From assembly GCF_003121295.1 (NCBI RefSeq), contig NZ_PHNC01000031.1:870439-934438 (forward strand): a stretch of DNA of 64,000 nucleotides. The letters are read 5' to 3'. Position numbers and translations under genes: made by a program. Under the pieces are notes generated by a model, which saw only the letters and a program-made list of their open reading frames with translations, did no database searches and was not told the DNA's origin. Origin of the DNA: Streptomyces orinoci (lineage in GTDB: Bacteria > Actinomycetota > Actinomycetes > Streptomycetales > Streptomycetaceae). Below, in pieces: positions 7,866 to 16,148 of the stretch. The first letter of the stretch is position 1; each line of letters opens with the position of its first letter.

Positions 7866-9488
7866 ATGGCCAAGATCATCGCGTTCGACGAGGAGGCACG
7901 GCGCGGTCTCGAGCGCGGGATGAACCAGCTCGCCGACGCCGTCAAGGTCACCCTCGGCCCCAAGGGCCGGAACGTCGTCCTCGAGAAGAAGTGGGGCGCG
8001 CCCACGATCACCAACGATGGTGTGTCCATCGCCAAGGAGATCGAGCTCGAGGACCCGTACGAGAAGATCGGCGCCGAGCTGGTCAAGGAGGTCGCGAAGA
8101 AGACGGACGACGTCGCCGGTGACGGCACGACGACCGCGACCGTCCTGGCCCAGGCGCTGGTCCGCGAAGGCCTGCGCAATGTCGCCGCCGGTGCCAACCC
8201 GATCGGCCTGAAGCGCGGTATCGAGAAGGCCGTCGAGGCGGTCTCCGGTGCCCTGCTCGAGCAGGCCAAGGAGGTCGAGACCAAGGAGCAGATCGCCTCC
8301 ACCGCCTCCATCTCCGCCGCCGACACCCAGATCGGCGAGCTGATCGCCGAGGCCATGGACAAGGTCGGCAAGGAAGGCGTCATCACCGTCGAGGAGTCCC
8401 AGACCTTCGGTCTGGAGCTGGAGCTCACCGAGGGTATGCGCTTCGACAAGGGCTACATCTCGGCGTACTTCGCCACCGACATGGAGCGGATGGAGGCGTC
8501 CCTGGAGGACCCCTACATCCTGATCGTCAACTCCAAGGTCTCCGCGGTGAAGGACCTGCTCCCGCTGCTGGAGAAGGTCATGCAGTCCGGCAAGCCGCTG
8601 CTGATCATCGCCGAGGACGTCGAGGGCGAGGCCCTGTCCACCCTGGTCGTCAACAAGATCCGCGGCACCTTCAAGTCCGTCGCGGTCAAGGCCCCGGGCT
8701 TCGGCGACCGCCGCAAGGCCATGCTGGGCGACATCGCCATCCTCACCGGTGGCACGGTCATCTCCGAGGAGGTCGGCCTCAAGCTGGAGAACGCCGGTCT
8801 CGACCTGCTCGGCCGCGCCCGCAAGGTGGTCATCACCAAGGACGAGACCACCATCGTCGATGGTGCCGGTGACAGCGACCAGGTCCAGGGCCGCGTCAAC
8901 CAGATCCGTGCCGAGATCGAGAACAGCGACTCGGACTACGACCGCGAGAAGCTCCAGGAGCGTCTGGCGAAGCTGGCCGGCGGCGTGGCCGTCATCAAGG
9001 CCGGTGCCGCCACCGAGGTGGAGCTCAAGGAGCGCAAGCACCGCATCGAGGACGCGGTGCGCAACGCCAAGGCCGCCGTCGAGGAGGGCATCGTCGCCGG
9101 TGGTGGCGTGGCCCTGCTGCAGGCCACCCAGGCGTTCGAGAAGCTGGAGCTGGAGGGCGACGAGGCCGTCGGTGCCAACGCCGTCAAGCTGGCGCTGGAG
9201 GCCCCGCTCAAGCAGATCGCGGTCAACGCCGGTCTCGAGGGCGGCGTCATCGTGGAGAAGGTGCGCAACCTTCCGGTCGGCCACGGCCTGAACGCCGCGA
9301 CCGGCGACTACGTGGACATGATCGCCGAGGGCATCATCGACCCGGCCAAGGTCACCCGTTCCGCGCTGCAGAACGCGGCGTCCATCGCCGGTCTGTTCCT
9401 GACCACCGAGGCCGTCATCGCCGACAAGCCGGAAAAGGCGGCCGCGGCCGCGCCGGGCGGCATGCCGGGCGGTGACATGGACTTCTGA
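7866..9488 (+). CDS. groEL: Chaperonin GroEL (orphan copy, GroEL2 type)
   Basis: A 540-aa type I chaperonin that folds proteins in the cytoplasm with GroES. It starts MAKIIAFDEEARRGLERGMN, carries the ATP-binding GDGTTTATVLAQALV, and ends GGMPGGDMDF. No groES precedes it. Streptomyces carry a groES-groEL1 operon, whose product has a His-rich tail, and a separate groEL2 with this Gly-Met tail, so this is the groEL2 copy. The start at 7866 follows GGGAGGACC. Control by HrcA is supported by the two CIRCE sites. Confidence 0.97.
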   Translation: MAKIIAFDEEARRGLERGMNQLADAVKVTLGPKGRNVVLEKKWGAPTITNDGVSIAKEIELEDPYEKIGAELVKEVAKKTDDVAGDGTTTATVLAQALVREGLRNVAAGANPIGLKRGIEKAVEAVSGALLEQAKEVETKEQIASTASISAADTQIGELIAEAMDKVGKEGVITVEESQTFGLELELTEGMRFDKGYISAYFATDMERMEASLEDPYILIVNSKVSAVKDLLPLLEKVMQSGKPLLIIAEDVEGEALSTLVVNKIRGTFKSVAVKAPGFGDRRKAMLGDIAILTGGTVISEEVGLKLENAGLDLLGRARKVVITKDETTIVDGAGDSDQVQGRVNQIRAEIENSDSDYDREKLQERLAKLAGGVAVIKAGAATEVELKERKHRIEDAVRNAKAAVEEGIVAGGGVALLQATQAFEKLELEGDEAVGANAVKLALEAPLKQIAVNAGLEGGVIVEKVRNLPVGHGLNAATGDYVDMIAEGIIDPAKVTRSALQNAASIAGLFLTTEAVIADKPEKAAAAAPGGMPGGDMDF

Positions 9489-9525
9489 GCGAACTCCCTT
9501 CGCTCGGCTGTCCAGCCGGTACGTA

Positions 9526-9563
9526 CCGAGGGCGGTACCCCTTCAGGGGGGTACCGCCCTCGG
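9526..9563 (+). terminator. Terminator of groEL
   Basis: A 16-bp perfect stem (CCGAGGGCGGTACCCC with GGGGTACCGCCCTCGG) and a 6-nt loop lie 38 bp after the groEL stop. Being a near-perfect inverted repeat, it could also act on the opposing PTS transcript. Confidence 0.9.
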
Positions 9564-9570
9564 GCGCTTC

Positions 9571-9598
9571 CGGGTGCGCCCCGTCAGGGGCGCGGGGA
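9571..9598 (+). repeat. Truncated extragenic repeat (hairpin core only)
   Basis: GGGTGCGCCCCGTCAGGGGC followed by GCGGGG is the first half of the repeat family. The type-specific tail is missing. The TCA in the loop is the stop codon of the opposing PTS gene, so the gene ends inside the element. Confidence 0.75.
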
Positions 9599-10960
9599 GG
9601 GGCGCCCCTGGGAGGGGCACCCGGAGGGGAAGCCGAAGAGGAGGGTCGCGGCGAAGCCCGCCGCATACCCCGCGAGCAGCCCCGCCCCGTAAAGAGCCAT
9701 CGCATGGGCCAGGCCATGACTTCCGCCGAGCAGCGGAAAGAGGGCCCACCCGGAAGGACCGATGGCCGTCGCACCGACCGGCCCGCCCCACTGGCCCAGC
9801 AGCCCCAGGAAGCCGCCGCCGAACGCCCCGCCCACACAGGCGGTGACAAACGGACGGCCCAGCGGCAGCGAGACGCCGTAGACCAGCGGCTCGCCGATGC
9901 CCAGCAGAGCCGGCGGCAGGGCCGAACGCACCGTACGGCGGAGGTCCGGACGGGCGCGGCCGAGCCGCACCCAGACGGCCAGCGCCGCACCCACCTGACC
10001 CGCACCCGCCATGGCCAGCAGCGGCAGCAGGGCTGTCTGTCCCTGTTCGGCGATCAGCGTCGTATGGACCGGGATCAGCGCCTGGTGCAGCCCCAGCATC
10101 ACCATCGGCAGGAAGAGCCCGCCCAGCACAAAGCCCGCAGCGGCGCCGCCATTGGCCAGCAGCCAGTCCGTGAACCGACCCAGGGCCAGGGAGAGTTCGC
10201 CGGCCGCCGACATCAGCCCGTAGACCGTGGCCAGACCCGGCAGCAGCACGGTCAGTGCCGGGGTGACCAGCACATCCAGCGCCGTGGGCACCAGGCGGCG
10301 GCAGACCCGTTCCACCCTTACCGCCAGCAGCGCCGCGGCCAGCGCGCCCAGTACCCCGCCCTGGCCGGGCACCAGGGCGGTGCCGAAGGGATGCACCCGG
10401 GCCACCGCCGGGCAGACGATCACGGCCGCAACGGCCCCGCCCAGTACCGGAGTTCCCCCGTACTCGCGCGCCGTCTGATAGCCCACGAACACCGCCAGCA
10501 GCGACATAAAACCGGAGGAGACGGCGGTGAGCGCCGGGGCCAGGGCGGGTGCCCAGCCCAGGTTGCCCAGCACCCCGGCCAGAGCGGCGACCAGTCCGCA
10601 GCCCACCAGGGCCGGAATCAGGGGTACGAAGATCTGGGCGACGCGGCGCAGGGCGGGCCCGCCGGGCGGCGCGTCCGGCGTTTCCGCGCCCGTACGGCCG
10701 TCCGTGAGCAGACCCTCCAGGGCGGCGGCGACCCGGCCCGCCGTGCCGGGCCCCAGGACCACCTGGCAGGCGCCGCCGCCCTCGATCACCCCCAACACCC
10801 CGGACTGCGCCCGAAGTTCGGCGGCCCGTACCAGGCCCGGATCGTGGAGCACCGGCCGCAGCCGGGTCATACAGTGGCCGACCGAGGCGATGTTCTCCGC
10901 ACCGCCCAGCAGCGGCAGCAGCGCGGCGGCGGTGCGCCGGGGGTCCTGCGGGTCGTTCAT
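9584..10960 (-). CDS. PTS EIIBC permease, probable N-acetylmuramic acid transporter (MurP-like)
   Basis: A 458-aa membrane permease that takes up and phosphorylates an amino sugar. The N-terminal IIB domain has the phospho-cysteine Cys30 in VGHCMTRLRP. The IIC domain follows from about residue 105, with around ten hydrophobic segments and the family motif LGIGEPLVYGVSLPLGRPF. No IIA domain is attached, so a separate IIA must supply phosphate. Start ATG is at 10958-10960. Position after rpiR and murQ points to MurNAc. The last residues (CPSQGRPSPRP) are encoded by repeat DNA at 9571-9600, and the stop codon lies in the repeat hairpin. Confidence 0.88.
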   Translation of the reverse strand: MNDPQDPRRTAAALLPLLGGAENIASVGHCMTRLRPVLHDPGLVRAAELRAQSGVLGVIEGGGACQVVLGPGTAGRVAAALEGLLTDGRTGAETPDAPPGGPALRRVAQIFVPLIPALVGCGLVAALAGVLGNLGWAPALAPALTAVSSGFMSLLAVFVGYQTAREYGGTPVLGGAVAAVIVCPAVARVHPFGTALVPGQGGVLGALAAALLAVRVERVCRRLVPTALDVLVTPALTVLLPGLATVYGLMSAAGELSLALGRFTDWLLANGGAAAGFVLGGLFLPMVMLGLHQALIPVHTTLIAEQGQTALLPLLAMAGAGQVGAALAVWVRLGRARPDLRRTVRSALPPALLGIGEPLVYGVSLPLGRPFVTACVGGAFGGGFLGLLGQWGGPVGATAIGPSGWALFPLLGGSHGLAHAMALYGAGLLAGYAAGFAATLLFGFPSGCPSQGRPSPRP

Positions 10961-11024
10961 GGGTCCTCCGCTGCGTGGCGAACCCCCCTGGTGTCTGCCG
11001 GATCTCGGCCGGAGCCGGGTGCGG

Positions 11025-11990
11025 TTACCCGGCGCCGCCCGGCGGGGCCTCCCGGGAGCGTGCGGCCTCCAGCGCCCGGCGCAGATGGCCGTCGGCGCGC
11101 TCCAGCAGACGGGCGGCCCCGGGCCCGTCCACCTCGGCGAGCAGCACCAGGATGGCCGCCTTGACCTCACCGCCGGTGGCGCTGAGCGCCTGCTCGATCT
11201 CCTGGTCCGGCGCGCCGGTGGCCAGCGAGACGATCTGCCGGGAGCGGGCGCGCAGTTTGTCGTTGGAGGCGCGGACATCCACCATCAGATTCCCATAGGT
11301 CTTGCCCAGCCGGATCATGGTGATGGTGGAGAGCATATTGAGCACCAGCTTCTGTGCGGTGCCCGCCTTCAACCGGGTGGAACCGGCGATGAGTTCGGGC
11401 CCGCAGGTCACCTCGATGGGGTGCTCGGCGGCCGCGGCCAGCGGGGAGCCGGGGTTGCCGGCCAGCCCCACGGTGAGCGCCCCGGCCCGGCGGGCGTGGC
11501 GGACCGCGGCCACCGCGTACGGAGTGCGGCCGGAGGCGGAGACGCCCACCACCGTGTCGGCCGGGCCGATGCCCAGGCCGGTGAGGTCGGCCTCCGCCGC
11601 CGCGGCATCGTCCTCGGCGCCCTCCACGGCGCTGACCATGGCGGCGGGCCCGCCCGCGAGCAGCCCCCGGACCTGCCCCGGCGGGGTGTTGAAGGTGGGC
11701 GGGCATTCGCTGGCGTCCAGCACGCCCAGCCGCCCGGCGGTGCCGGCGCCGGCGTAGACCAGCCGTCCGCCCCGGGCCATCCGGGCGGCGATGGCGTCGA
11801 TCGCGGCCGCTATGGACGGCAGTTGGGCGGCCACCGCACCGGCCACGGTGGCGTCCTCGGCGTTCATGATGGTGGCGATGGCCAGGGTGGGCAGCCGGTC
11901 GATCCCGGCCAGGTCCGCGCGGACGCCCTCGGTGGTCAGGGCGGCCAGTTCGGTACGGAGCGCGGTGACGGCGGCGGGGGAGGAGGTCAT
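11025..11990 (-). CDS. murQ: N-acetylmuramic acid 6-phosphate etherase (MurQ)
   Basis: A 321-aa SIS-domain lyase-like etherase that splits MurNAc-6-phosphate into GlcNAc-6-phosphate and lactate during cell-wall recycling. The signature GAGTAGRLGVLDASECPPTF is intact (about residues 80-99), as is VSASGRTPYAVAAVRHAR in the SIS fold. The C-terminal helical region is complete. It lies 58 bp after rpiR and 64 bp before the PTS permease, all on one strand, consistent with a single operon. Confidence 0.95.
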   Translation of the reverse strand: MTSSPAAVTALRTELAALTTEGVRADLAGIDRLPTLAIATIMNAEDATVAGAVAAQLPSIAAAIDAIAARMARGGRLVYAGAGTAGRLGVLDASECPPTFNTPPGQVRGLLAGGPAAMVSAVEGAEDDAAAAEADLTGLGIGPADTVVGVSASGRTPYAVAAVRHARRAGALTVGLAGNPGSPLAAAAEHPIEVTCGPELIAGSTRLKAGTAQKLVLNMLSTITMIRLGKTYGNLMVDVRASNDKLRARSRQIVSLATGAPDQEIEQALSATGGEVKAAILVLLAEVDGPGAARLLERADGHLRRALEAARSREAPPGGAG

Positions 11991-12048
11991 GGCGTCCTCT
12001 GTCGGCGGGGCTGTCGGCGGGGCTGTCGGTGGGAACCGGTGGCCGGCG

Positions 12049-12975
12049 CTATCGGCCGGCCGGGCGCGGGTGGTGGCGGTGGGCGAGTGCCTCGTAGGAG
12101 GCGGACAGCGCGGGTGCCGCCCGGTCGTAGGTGCGCTGGGCGACGCCGATGAACAGGCAGTCCACCACCAGGAGTTGGCTGGTGCGGCTGGCCATGGCGG
12201 CCGGGCGCAGCTCGCTCTCCCGGGCCGTGGAGGTGGTCAGCAGCAGGTCGGCGTACTGGGCGATCTCGCCGTCCGGGCGGCCGGTGACCGCGATGGTGGT
12301 GGCGCCGCGCTCAAAGGCCGCCTTCAGCGGCTCGATGACATCGGTGGTGCGGCCGGAGTGGGTGATGGCTATGGCCACATCGCCGGTGCGCAGCTGCACC
12401 GCGTTGGTGACGGCCAGATGGGGATCGGCGGGGGCATGCGCGATCAGGCCGATGCGCAGCAGCTTCTGCACCAGGTCCTGGCCGACCAGGTTGGAGGCGC
12501 CGATGCCATAGACGTCGATCCGGCGGGCGGCGGCCAGCGCGGCGGCGGCCGACTCCAGCTGGGCGGTGTCCAGGGTGGCGGCGGTGTCGGCCAGGCACTG
12601 CGCCTCCTCCTGGGCGAGCTTGGCCACCACATCGGCCATGGGGTCGTCCACGGCGATATCGGCGGTGACCGAGGGCGCCCGGCCGGCCGCCTGCTCGGCG
12701 GCCAGGGCGGCCAGCGCCAGGCGCAGGTCGCGGTAGCCGGGATAGCCCAGCACCCGGGCGGTGCGCACCACGGTGGCCTCGCTGGTGCCGGTGCGCTCGG
12801 CCAGGCCGGTGACGGTGAGCGCGGCCGAGCCCGCCGGATCGTCCACCAGGGCGTCGGCGACCCGCTGCATGGAGCGGGTCATGCTGGGGGCGAGGGTACG
12901 GACCTTGGCGGCGAGGGCGGCGGGGCGGGGGACGGGACCGGGGGCGCTGAAAGTTTCTTTCAGTTGGCTGCTCAC
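12049..12975 (-). CDS. RpiR/MurR-family transcriptional regulator
   Basis: A 308-aa repressor-type protein. The N-terminal helix-turn-helix region reads RSMQRVADALVDDPAG, then LAERTGTSEATVVRTARVLG. The C-terminal SIS domain (IDVYGIGASNLVGQDLVQK, IAITHSGRTTDVIEP) senses a phosphosugar, presumably MurNAc-6-P. I chose the GTG at 12975 (VSSQLKETF) because upstream codons encode an Arg/Pro-rich, non-conserved leader. No Shine-Dalgarno is clear. A perfect palindrome covers codons 5-10 and is a candidate autoregulatory site. Confidence 0.9.
   Translation of the reverse strand: MSSQLKETFSAPGPVPRPAALAAKVRTLAPSMTRSMQRVADALVDDPAGSAALTVTGLAERTGTSEATVVRTARVLGYPGYRDLRLALAALAAEQAAGRAPSVTADIAVDDPMADVVAKLAQEEAQCLADTAATLDTAQLESAAAALAAARRIDVYGIGASNLVGQDLVQKLLRIGLIAHAPADPHLAVTNAVQLRTGDVAIAITHSGRTTDVIEPLKAAFERGATTIAVTGRPDGEIAQYADLLLTTSTARESELRPAAMASRTSQLLVVDCLFIGVAQRTYDRAAPALSASYEALAHRHHPRPAGR
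12947..12963. promoter_or_regulatory. Candidate RpiR/MurR operator, perfect palindrome
   Basis: CTGAAAG-TTT-CTTTCAG has two perfect 7-bp arms and resembles the TGAAA-n-TTTCA sites of RpiR-type regulators. It lies within the first codons of the regulator gene itself, at the head of the murQ/PTS operon. Confidence 0.6.
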
Positions 12976-13037
12976 CCTTGGAAGGTATTTTCGGCTCCGG
13001 ACGCCGTCAAGCGTCGTTGTCCCTGACAATGGTTCCC

Positions 13038-13397
13038 ATGGAGCTCGAACAGGCACTGCACGCGGCGCGGGCGCTGGTCCTGGCCGATCTGTCCGCCGGG
13101 GGCGTGGCCGAACCCGATGTGGTCTCACTGGTGGAGGACGCCGTGGCGGGCCGCCGCTGGTGGGTCGAACAGTGGCCGGAGGGTGCCGAGTTCCTGGTGG
13201 GGCTGGTGGCGCAGGACGTACAGGACGCGCTGCTGGACCGGTATGGGCGCTGGCCGCTGTGCCCGGTGTGCGCCTCGGGTGATGCGCACGCCCTGGAGGT
13301 GGAGCCGGAGCTGGGCCCCGATCCCCGTTGGGCCTGCACCAAGCAGGCGGTGCTGGTGGCGCGGGTGGGTGCGCTGGCCTCGGTGCTGGGCGGGTGA
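13038..13397 (+). CDS. Conserved hypothetical protein with CxxC motif
   Basis: A 119-aa acidic protein of unknown function. Aromatic/acidic residues (RRWWVEQWPEGAEFLVGL) sit mid-protein and a single CPVC pair follows (RWPLCPVCASGDAHALEVEP), with one more Cys near WACTKQ. This could be part of a small metal site. The ATG at 13038 fits the divergent spacing from rpiR, 62 bp apart. The next gene (DUF4031) starts 9 bp after the stop, so the two are probably cotranscribed. I do not recognise the family. Confidence 0.75.
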   Translation: MELEQALHAARALVLADLSAGGVAEPDVVSLVEDAVAGRRWWVEQWPEGAEFLVGLVAQDVQDALLDRYGRWPLCPVCASGDAHALEVEPELGPDPRWACTKQAVLVARVGALASVLGG

Positions 13398-13406
13398 GCG
13401 GGCGGG

Positions 13407-13781
13407 GTGGCCGTCTATATCGACCCGCCCCGCTGGCCCGGCCATGGCCGGATGTGGTCGCACCTGATCAGTGACGAGAGCTTTGACGAACTGCATGCCT
13501 TCGCCGCCCGGCTGGGGGTGCCGGCCCGGGCCTTCGATCGCGATCACTATGACGTGGCGGCGGAGGTGTACGGGGACGCGGTGCGGCTGGGGGCGGTGGA
13601 GGCGGGCAGCCGGGAACTGGTGCGGTTGCTGAGGGGGGCGGGGCTGCGGCGGCCCAAGAGGGGTCCGGGTGGGGGTGCGGAGGGGGTTCCCGGTGGGGGC
13701 GCGGAGAGGGCACCCGGTGAGCCGGGCGGGAGTGCCGGAAGGGTTCCGGGTGAGGGCGCCGAACATTCGGGCGGGGGGTGA
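13407..13781 (+). CDS. DUF4031 domain protein with low-complexity tail
   Basis: A 124-aa protein. The conserved part is VYIDPPRWPGHGRMWSHLIS, then FAARLGVPARAFDRDHYDV, typical of DUF4031, whose function is unknown. Start GTG at 13407. The last 45 residues are a Gly/Pro/Glu/Arg low-complexity tail (RGPGGGAEGVPGGGAERAPG) made of degenerate DNA repeats and probably disordered. It follows the CxxC protein by 9 bp. Confidence 0.82.
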   Translation: MAVYIDPPRWPGHGRMWSHLISDESFDELHAFAARLGVPARAFDRDHYDVAAEVYGDAVRLGAVEAGSRELVRLLRGAGLRRPKRGPGGGAEGVPGGGAERAPGEPGGSAGRVPGEGAEHSGGG

Positions 13782-13864
13782 TGGGGCGCATTGCGCCGGG
13801 TGGGGCCGGGCAGCCGTTGAGTTGTCGGCTGCGATGACCCGGTAATCCGAAGAAGAGGTATGTC

Positions 13865-14026
13865 ATGCGTCCGATCGCTGTGATGACTCTTGGAACGGCT
13901 GCGGTTCTGGGACTTCTGGGGGGTGCGAGGGGGGCTACGCCGCCGCGTACTGCTGTGGCGGGGCGCTCCGGTGTGCGGCCCTCCGGGGCGCGGGGGTGTG
14001 CGCCTGGGGGCGCGCGGCGGGGGTGA
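13865..14026 (+). CDS. Small secreted peptide (candidate)
   Basis: A 53-codon ORF, too short for most gene callers. A strong site AAGAAGAGG (13850-13857) sits 7 bp before the ATG. The product begins with a plausible signal peptide, MRPIAVMTLGTAAVLGLLGG, then ARGATPPR and an Arg/Gly-rich tail with one Cys. I recognise no family. The second half overlaps GC-rich DNA leading into a repeat, so the natural 3' end may have been altered. Confidence 0.45.
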   Translation: MRPIAVMTLGTAAVLGLLGGARGATPPRTAVAGRSGVRPSGARGCAPGGARRG

Positions 14027-14054
14027 GGGTTCTCGTCTCCGGGGCCTCCTGTGC

Positions 14055-14142
14055 GGTGCGGGTTGTGGGTGGTTGCTCGCGCCCACGCGGCGGAGCCGCA
14101 TGTCGTAGCCGCCCCGCGCCCCTTACGGGGCGCCCGTCCCCG
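14055..14142 (-). repeat. Type 2 extragenic repeat, 3' of MFS gene
   Basis: Read on the minus strand: hairpin core CGCCCCGTAAGGGGCGCGGGG, then the internal hairpin GCGGCTCCGCCGC, then GTGGGCGCGAGCAACCACC. It directly follows the MFS stop at 14157 in that gene's sense orientation. Confidence 0.85.
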
Positions 14143-14156
14143 CGCCCCTTACAGGC

Positions 14157-15407
14157 TTACGGCGTGCGGACCGTGGTGGGGTGGTTTTCGCTGCGGGCTA
14201 CCACCCGGGAGACCGTTGGGGACGGGCCCAGGCGGGAGGAGAGGGCCGCGATGGCGAGGGCCAGGAGGGCCAGGGCGCAGGCGGTCCAGGCGACCGCCGG
14301 GTAGCCCCAGCCGGCGCTGATGACCAGGCCGCCCAGCCAGGGGCCCAGCGTGTTGCCGATGTTGAAGGCGGCCGTGGTGGTCGCCCCCGCCAGCGTCGGG
14401 GCCGCCTCGGCCACGTTGAACATCCGGGCGTTGAGCGCGGGGGCGGTGGTGAAGGCGGTGATGCCCAGCAGGACCGCCGCGGTCACGGCGGCGGCCGGCT
14501 GGCGGGCGGTGACCGCCAGTACGGCCAGCACCATGGCGGAGGCGGCGATGCCGCCGTAGATGGTGCCCATCAGCCGGGCGTCGGCGATCCGGCCGCCCAC
14601 CGTGGTGCCGATCAGCGCGCCCACCCCGAACAGCGCCAGCACCGTGGGTACCCAGCCCTCGGCCAGGCCGGAGGTCTCGGTGAGCAGCGGGGCCAGATAG
14701 GAGAAGAGGCAGAACACCGCGCCGCCGTTGAGGGCGGTGGTGGCCAGCGACAGCCAGACCTGGCGGTCGCGGTAGATGACCAGTTCGTCGCGGAGGCGGG
14801 GCGCTTGCCTGGCGGCGGCGGTGGCCGGGACCAGAGCGATCACCCCGGCCAGGCCCAGCGCCGAGAGCGCGGCCACCGCCCAGAAGGCGGCCCGCCAGCC
14901 CGCGTGCTGGCCCAGCAGCGCACCGGCCGGGACACCGGCGATATTGGCGATGGACAGTCCGCCGATCATCACCGACATGGCCCGGGCGCGGGCGGTCACC
15001 GGCACCAGTGACACCGCCACCGCGGAGCCGACCGCCCAGAACCCGGCGCAGGCCAGCGCGCTCACCACCCGGGAGGCGAAGAGCACCCAGTAGGAGGGCG
15101 CCAGCGCCCCCGCCACCTGGCCCAGACCGAAGACGGCCAGCAGCCCGACCAGCGTGGTGCGGCGCGGCAGCCGCAGGGTGGCGGCGGCCAGCACCGGTGC
15201 GCCCACCACCATCCCGATGGCGAAGGCGGAGACCAGCAGTCCGGCCCGTGGGATGGAAACTCCCATATCGCGTGCGAGTGGTTGCAGCAGCCCGGAGAGC
15301 ATGAACTCCGAGGTGCCCAGGGCGAATACGGACAGGCCCAGCACATGGACGGCCACTGGCATGCGGTTCGGGTTGGACATATCCGGTGCCAGCGACAAGC
15401 GGCGCAT
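14157..15407 (-). CDS. MFS drug exporter, Cmx/AraJ-like
   Basis: A 416-aa DHA1-type permease with 12 predicted membrane segments. The N-terminus VHVLGLSVFALGTSEFMLSG and the motif PRRTTLVGLLAVFGLGQ resemble Cml/Cmx chloramphenicol exporters and sugar-efflux AraJ proteins. Proton-coupled export of a small molecule is likely, and the substrate is unknown. Start MRRLSLAPD at 15407 lies 11 bp after the stop of the HD gene. A second start (MSNPNRM, 15380) is nearly as good. The two genes form a probable operon. Confidence 0.88.
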   Translation of the reverse strand: MRRLSLAPDMSNPNRMPVAVHVLGLSVFALGTSEFMLSGLLQPLARDMGVSIPRAGLLVSAFAIGMVVGAPVLAAATLRLPRRTTLVGLLAVFGLGQVAGALAPSYWVLFASRVVSALACAGFWAVGSAVAVSLVPVTARARAMSVMIGGLSIANIAGVPAGALLGQHAGWRAAFWAVAALSALGLAGVIALVPATAAARQAPRLRDELVIYRDRQVWLSLATTALNGGAVFCLFSYLAPLLTETSGLAEGWVPTVLALFGVGALIGTTVGGRIADARLMGTIYGGIAASAMVLAVLAVTARQPAAAVTAAVLLGITAFTTAPALNARMFNVAEAAPTLAGATTTAAFNIGNTLGPWLGGLVISAGWGYPAVAWTACALALLALAIAALSSRLGPSPTVSRVVARSENHPTTVRTP

Positions 15408-15418
15408 GGTTATTCCCG

Positions 15419-16084
15419 TCAGCGCGTCAGGAGTTCCAGCTCACCGCGCAGATTGCGGCGGGCGGCCTGCTCCCAGCGCTCGTTGGCGAGCGGGGTGCGG
15501 AACAGCCTTGGCAGGGCGAGTAGTTGACGCAGCACCTCGGCGCGTCCGGCGCGGAAGACCTCGGGGGGTACAAAGCCGTACTCCTGGCGGACGGCGGCCG
15601 CGTAGGCCGCGTAGTCCCGGGCGCCGCCGGCCAGTACGGCCAGGTCCGCGTCGCAGAGCACCTCGCCGTTGCGGTCGCCGCGCGCCGGGTTGTGATCGAT
15701 GGTCAGCCGTACCAGGCGGGCGACCTCGGCGGTCAGCCGTTCGTCCAGGCCGAGTTCGGGCAGCGCGCGCTCGGCGAGGCGGGCGCTGCGTTCCTCGTTG
15801 GTGGAGCGTTCGGGAAGGTAGACGGCGTCATGGAACCAGGCGGCCAGCCGGACGGCGGTGATGTCCTGGGCGTACTCGGCCAGTTCGTCGATCCGGTCCA
15901 GCACCGCGCGGAGGTGGTTCACGGTGTGGTAGTGGCGCTGTGGCTCGGACCAGCGGGACAGCAGCTCGTCGGCGTAGGGGTACGGGCTGGGCAGGCACTC
16001 GTCGGTGCCGCGGGCGGCGAGCACGGTACGCGCCCAGCGTTGGCGGAGGTCCTCGGCGGCGGGGTGATCGACTGTGGGAGCCAT
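15419..16084 (-). CDS. HD-domain predicted phosphohydrolase
   Basis: A 221-aa protein with metal-binding HD motifs: RHYHTVNHLRAVLD (His), AAWFHDAVYLPE (HD pair) and LCDADLAVLAG (distal Asp). It belongs to the group of small HD hydrolases annotated as predicted metal-dependent enzymes, and its substrate is unknown. I start at MAPTVDHPAAEDL (16084), because the upstream 18 residues are Pro/Arg-rich and unconserved. It diverges from cutC across 64 bp and precedes an MFS gene by 11 bp. Confidence 0.85.
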   Translation of the reverse strand: MAPTVDHPAAEDLRQRWARTVLAARGTDECLPSPYPYADELLSRWSEPQRHYHTVNHLRAVLDRIDELAEYAQDITAVRLAAWFHDAVYLPERSTNEERSARLAERALPELGLDERLTAEVARLVRLTIDHNPARGDRNGEVLCDADLAVLAGGARDYAAYAAAVRQEYGFVPPEVFRAGRAEVLRQLLALPRLFRTPLANERWEQAARRNLRGELELLTR

Positions 16085-16148
16085 CCGGCCATTGTGGCCC
16101 GGTGGGCGTGGTTTCGGTTCGGGCTGCCGCTGTGGCACCCTGTGCTAC

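Noticed and set aside
13407..13781. DUF4031 gene as frameshifted pseudogene
   Set aside because: The low-complexity tail looked odd, but the conserved part is intact and in frame from a GTG start.
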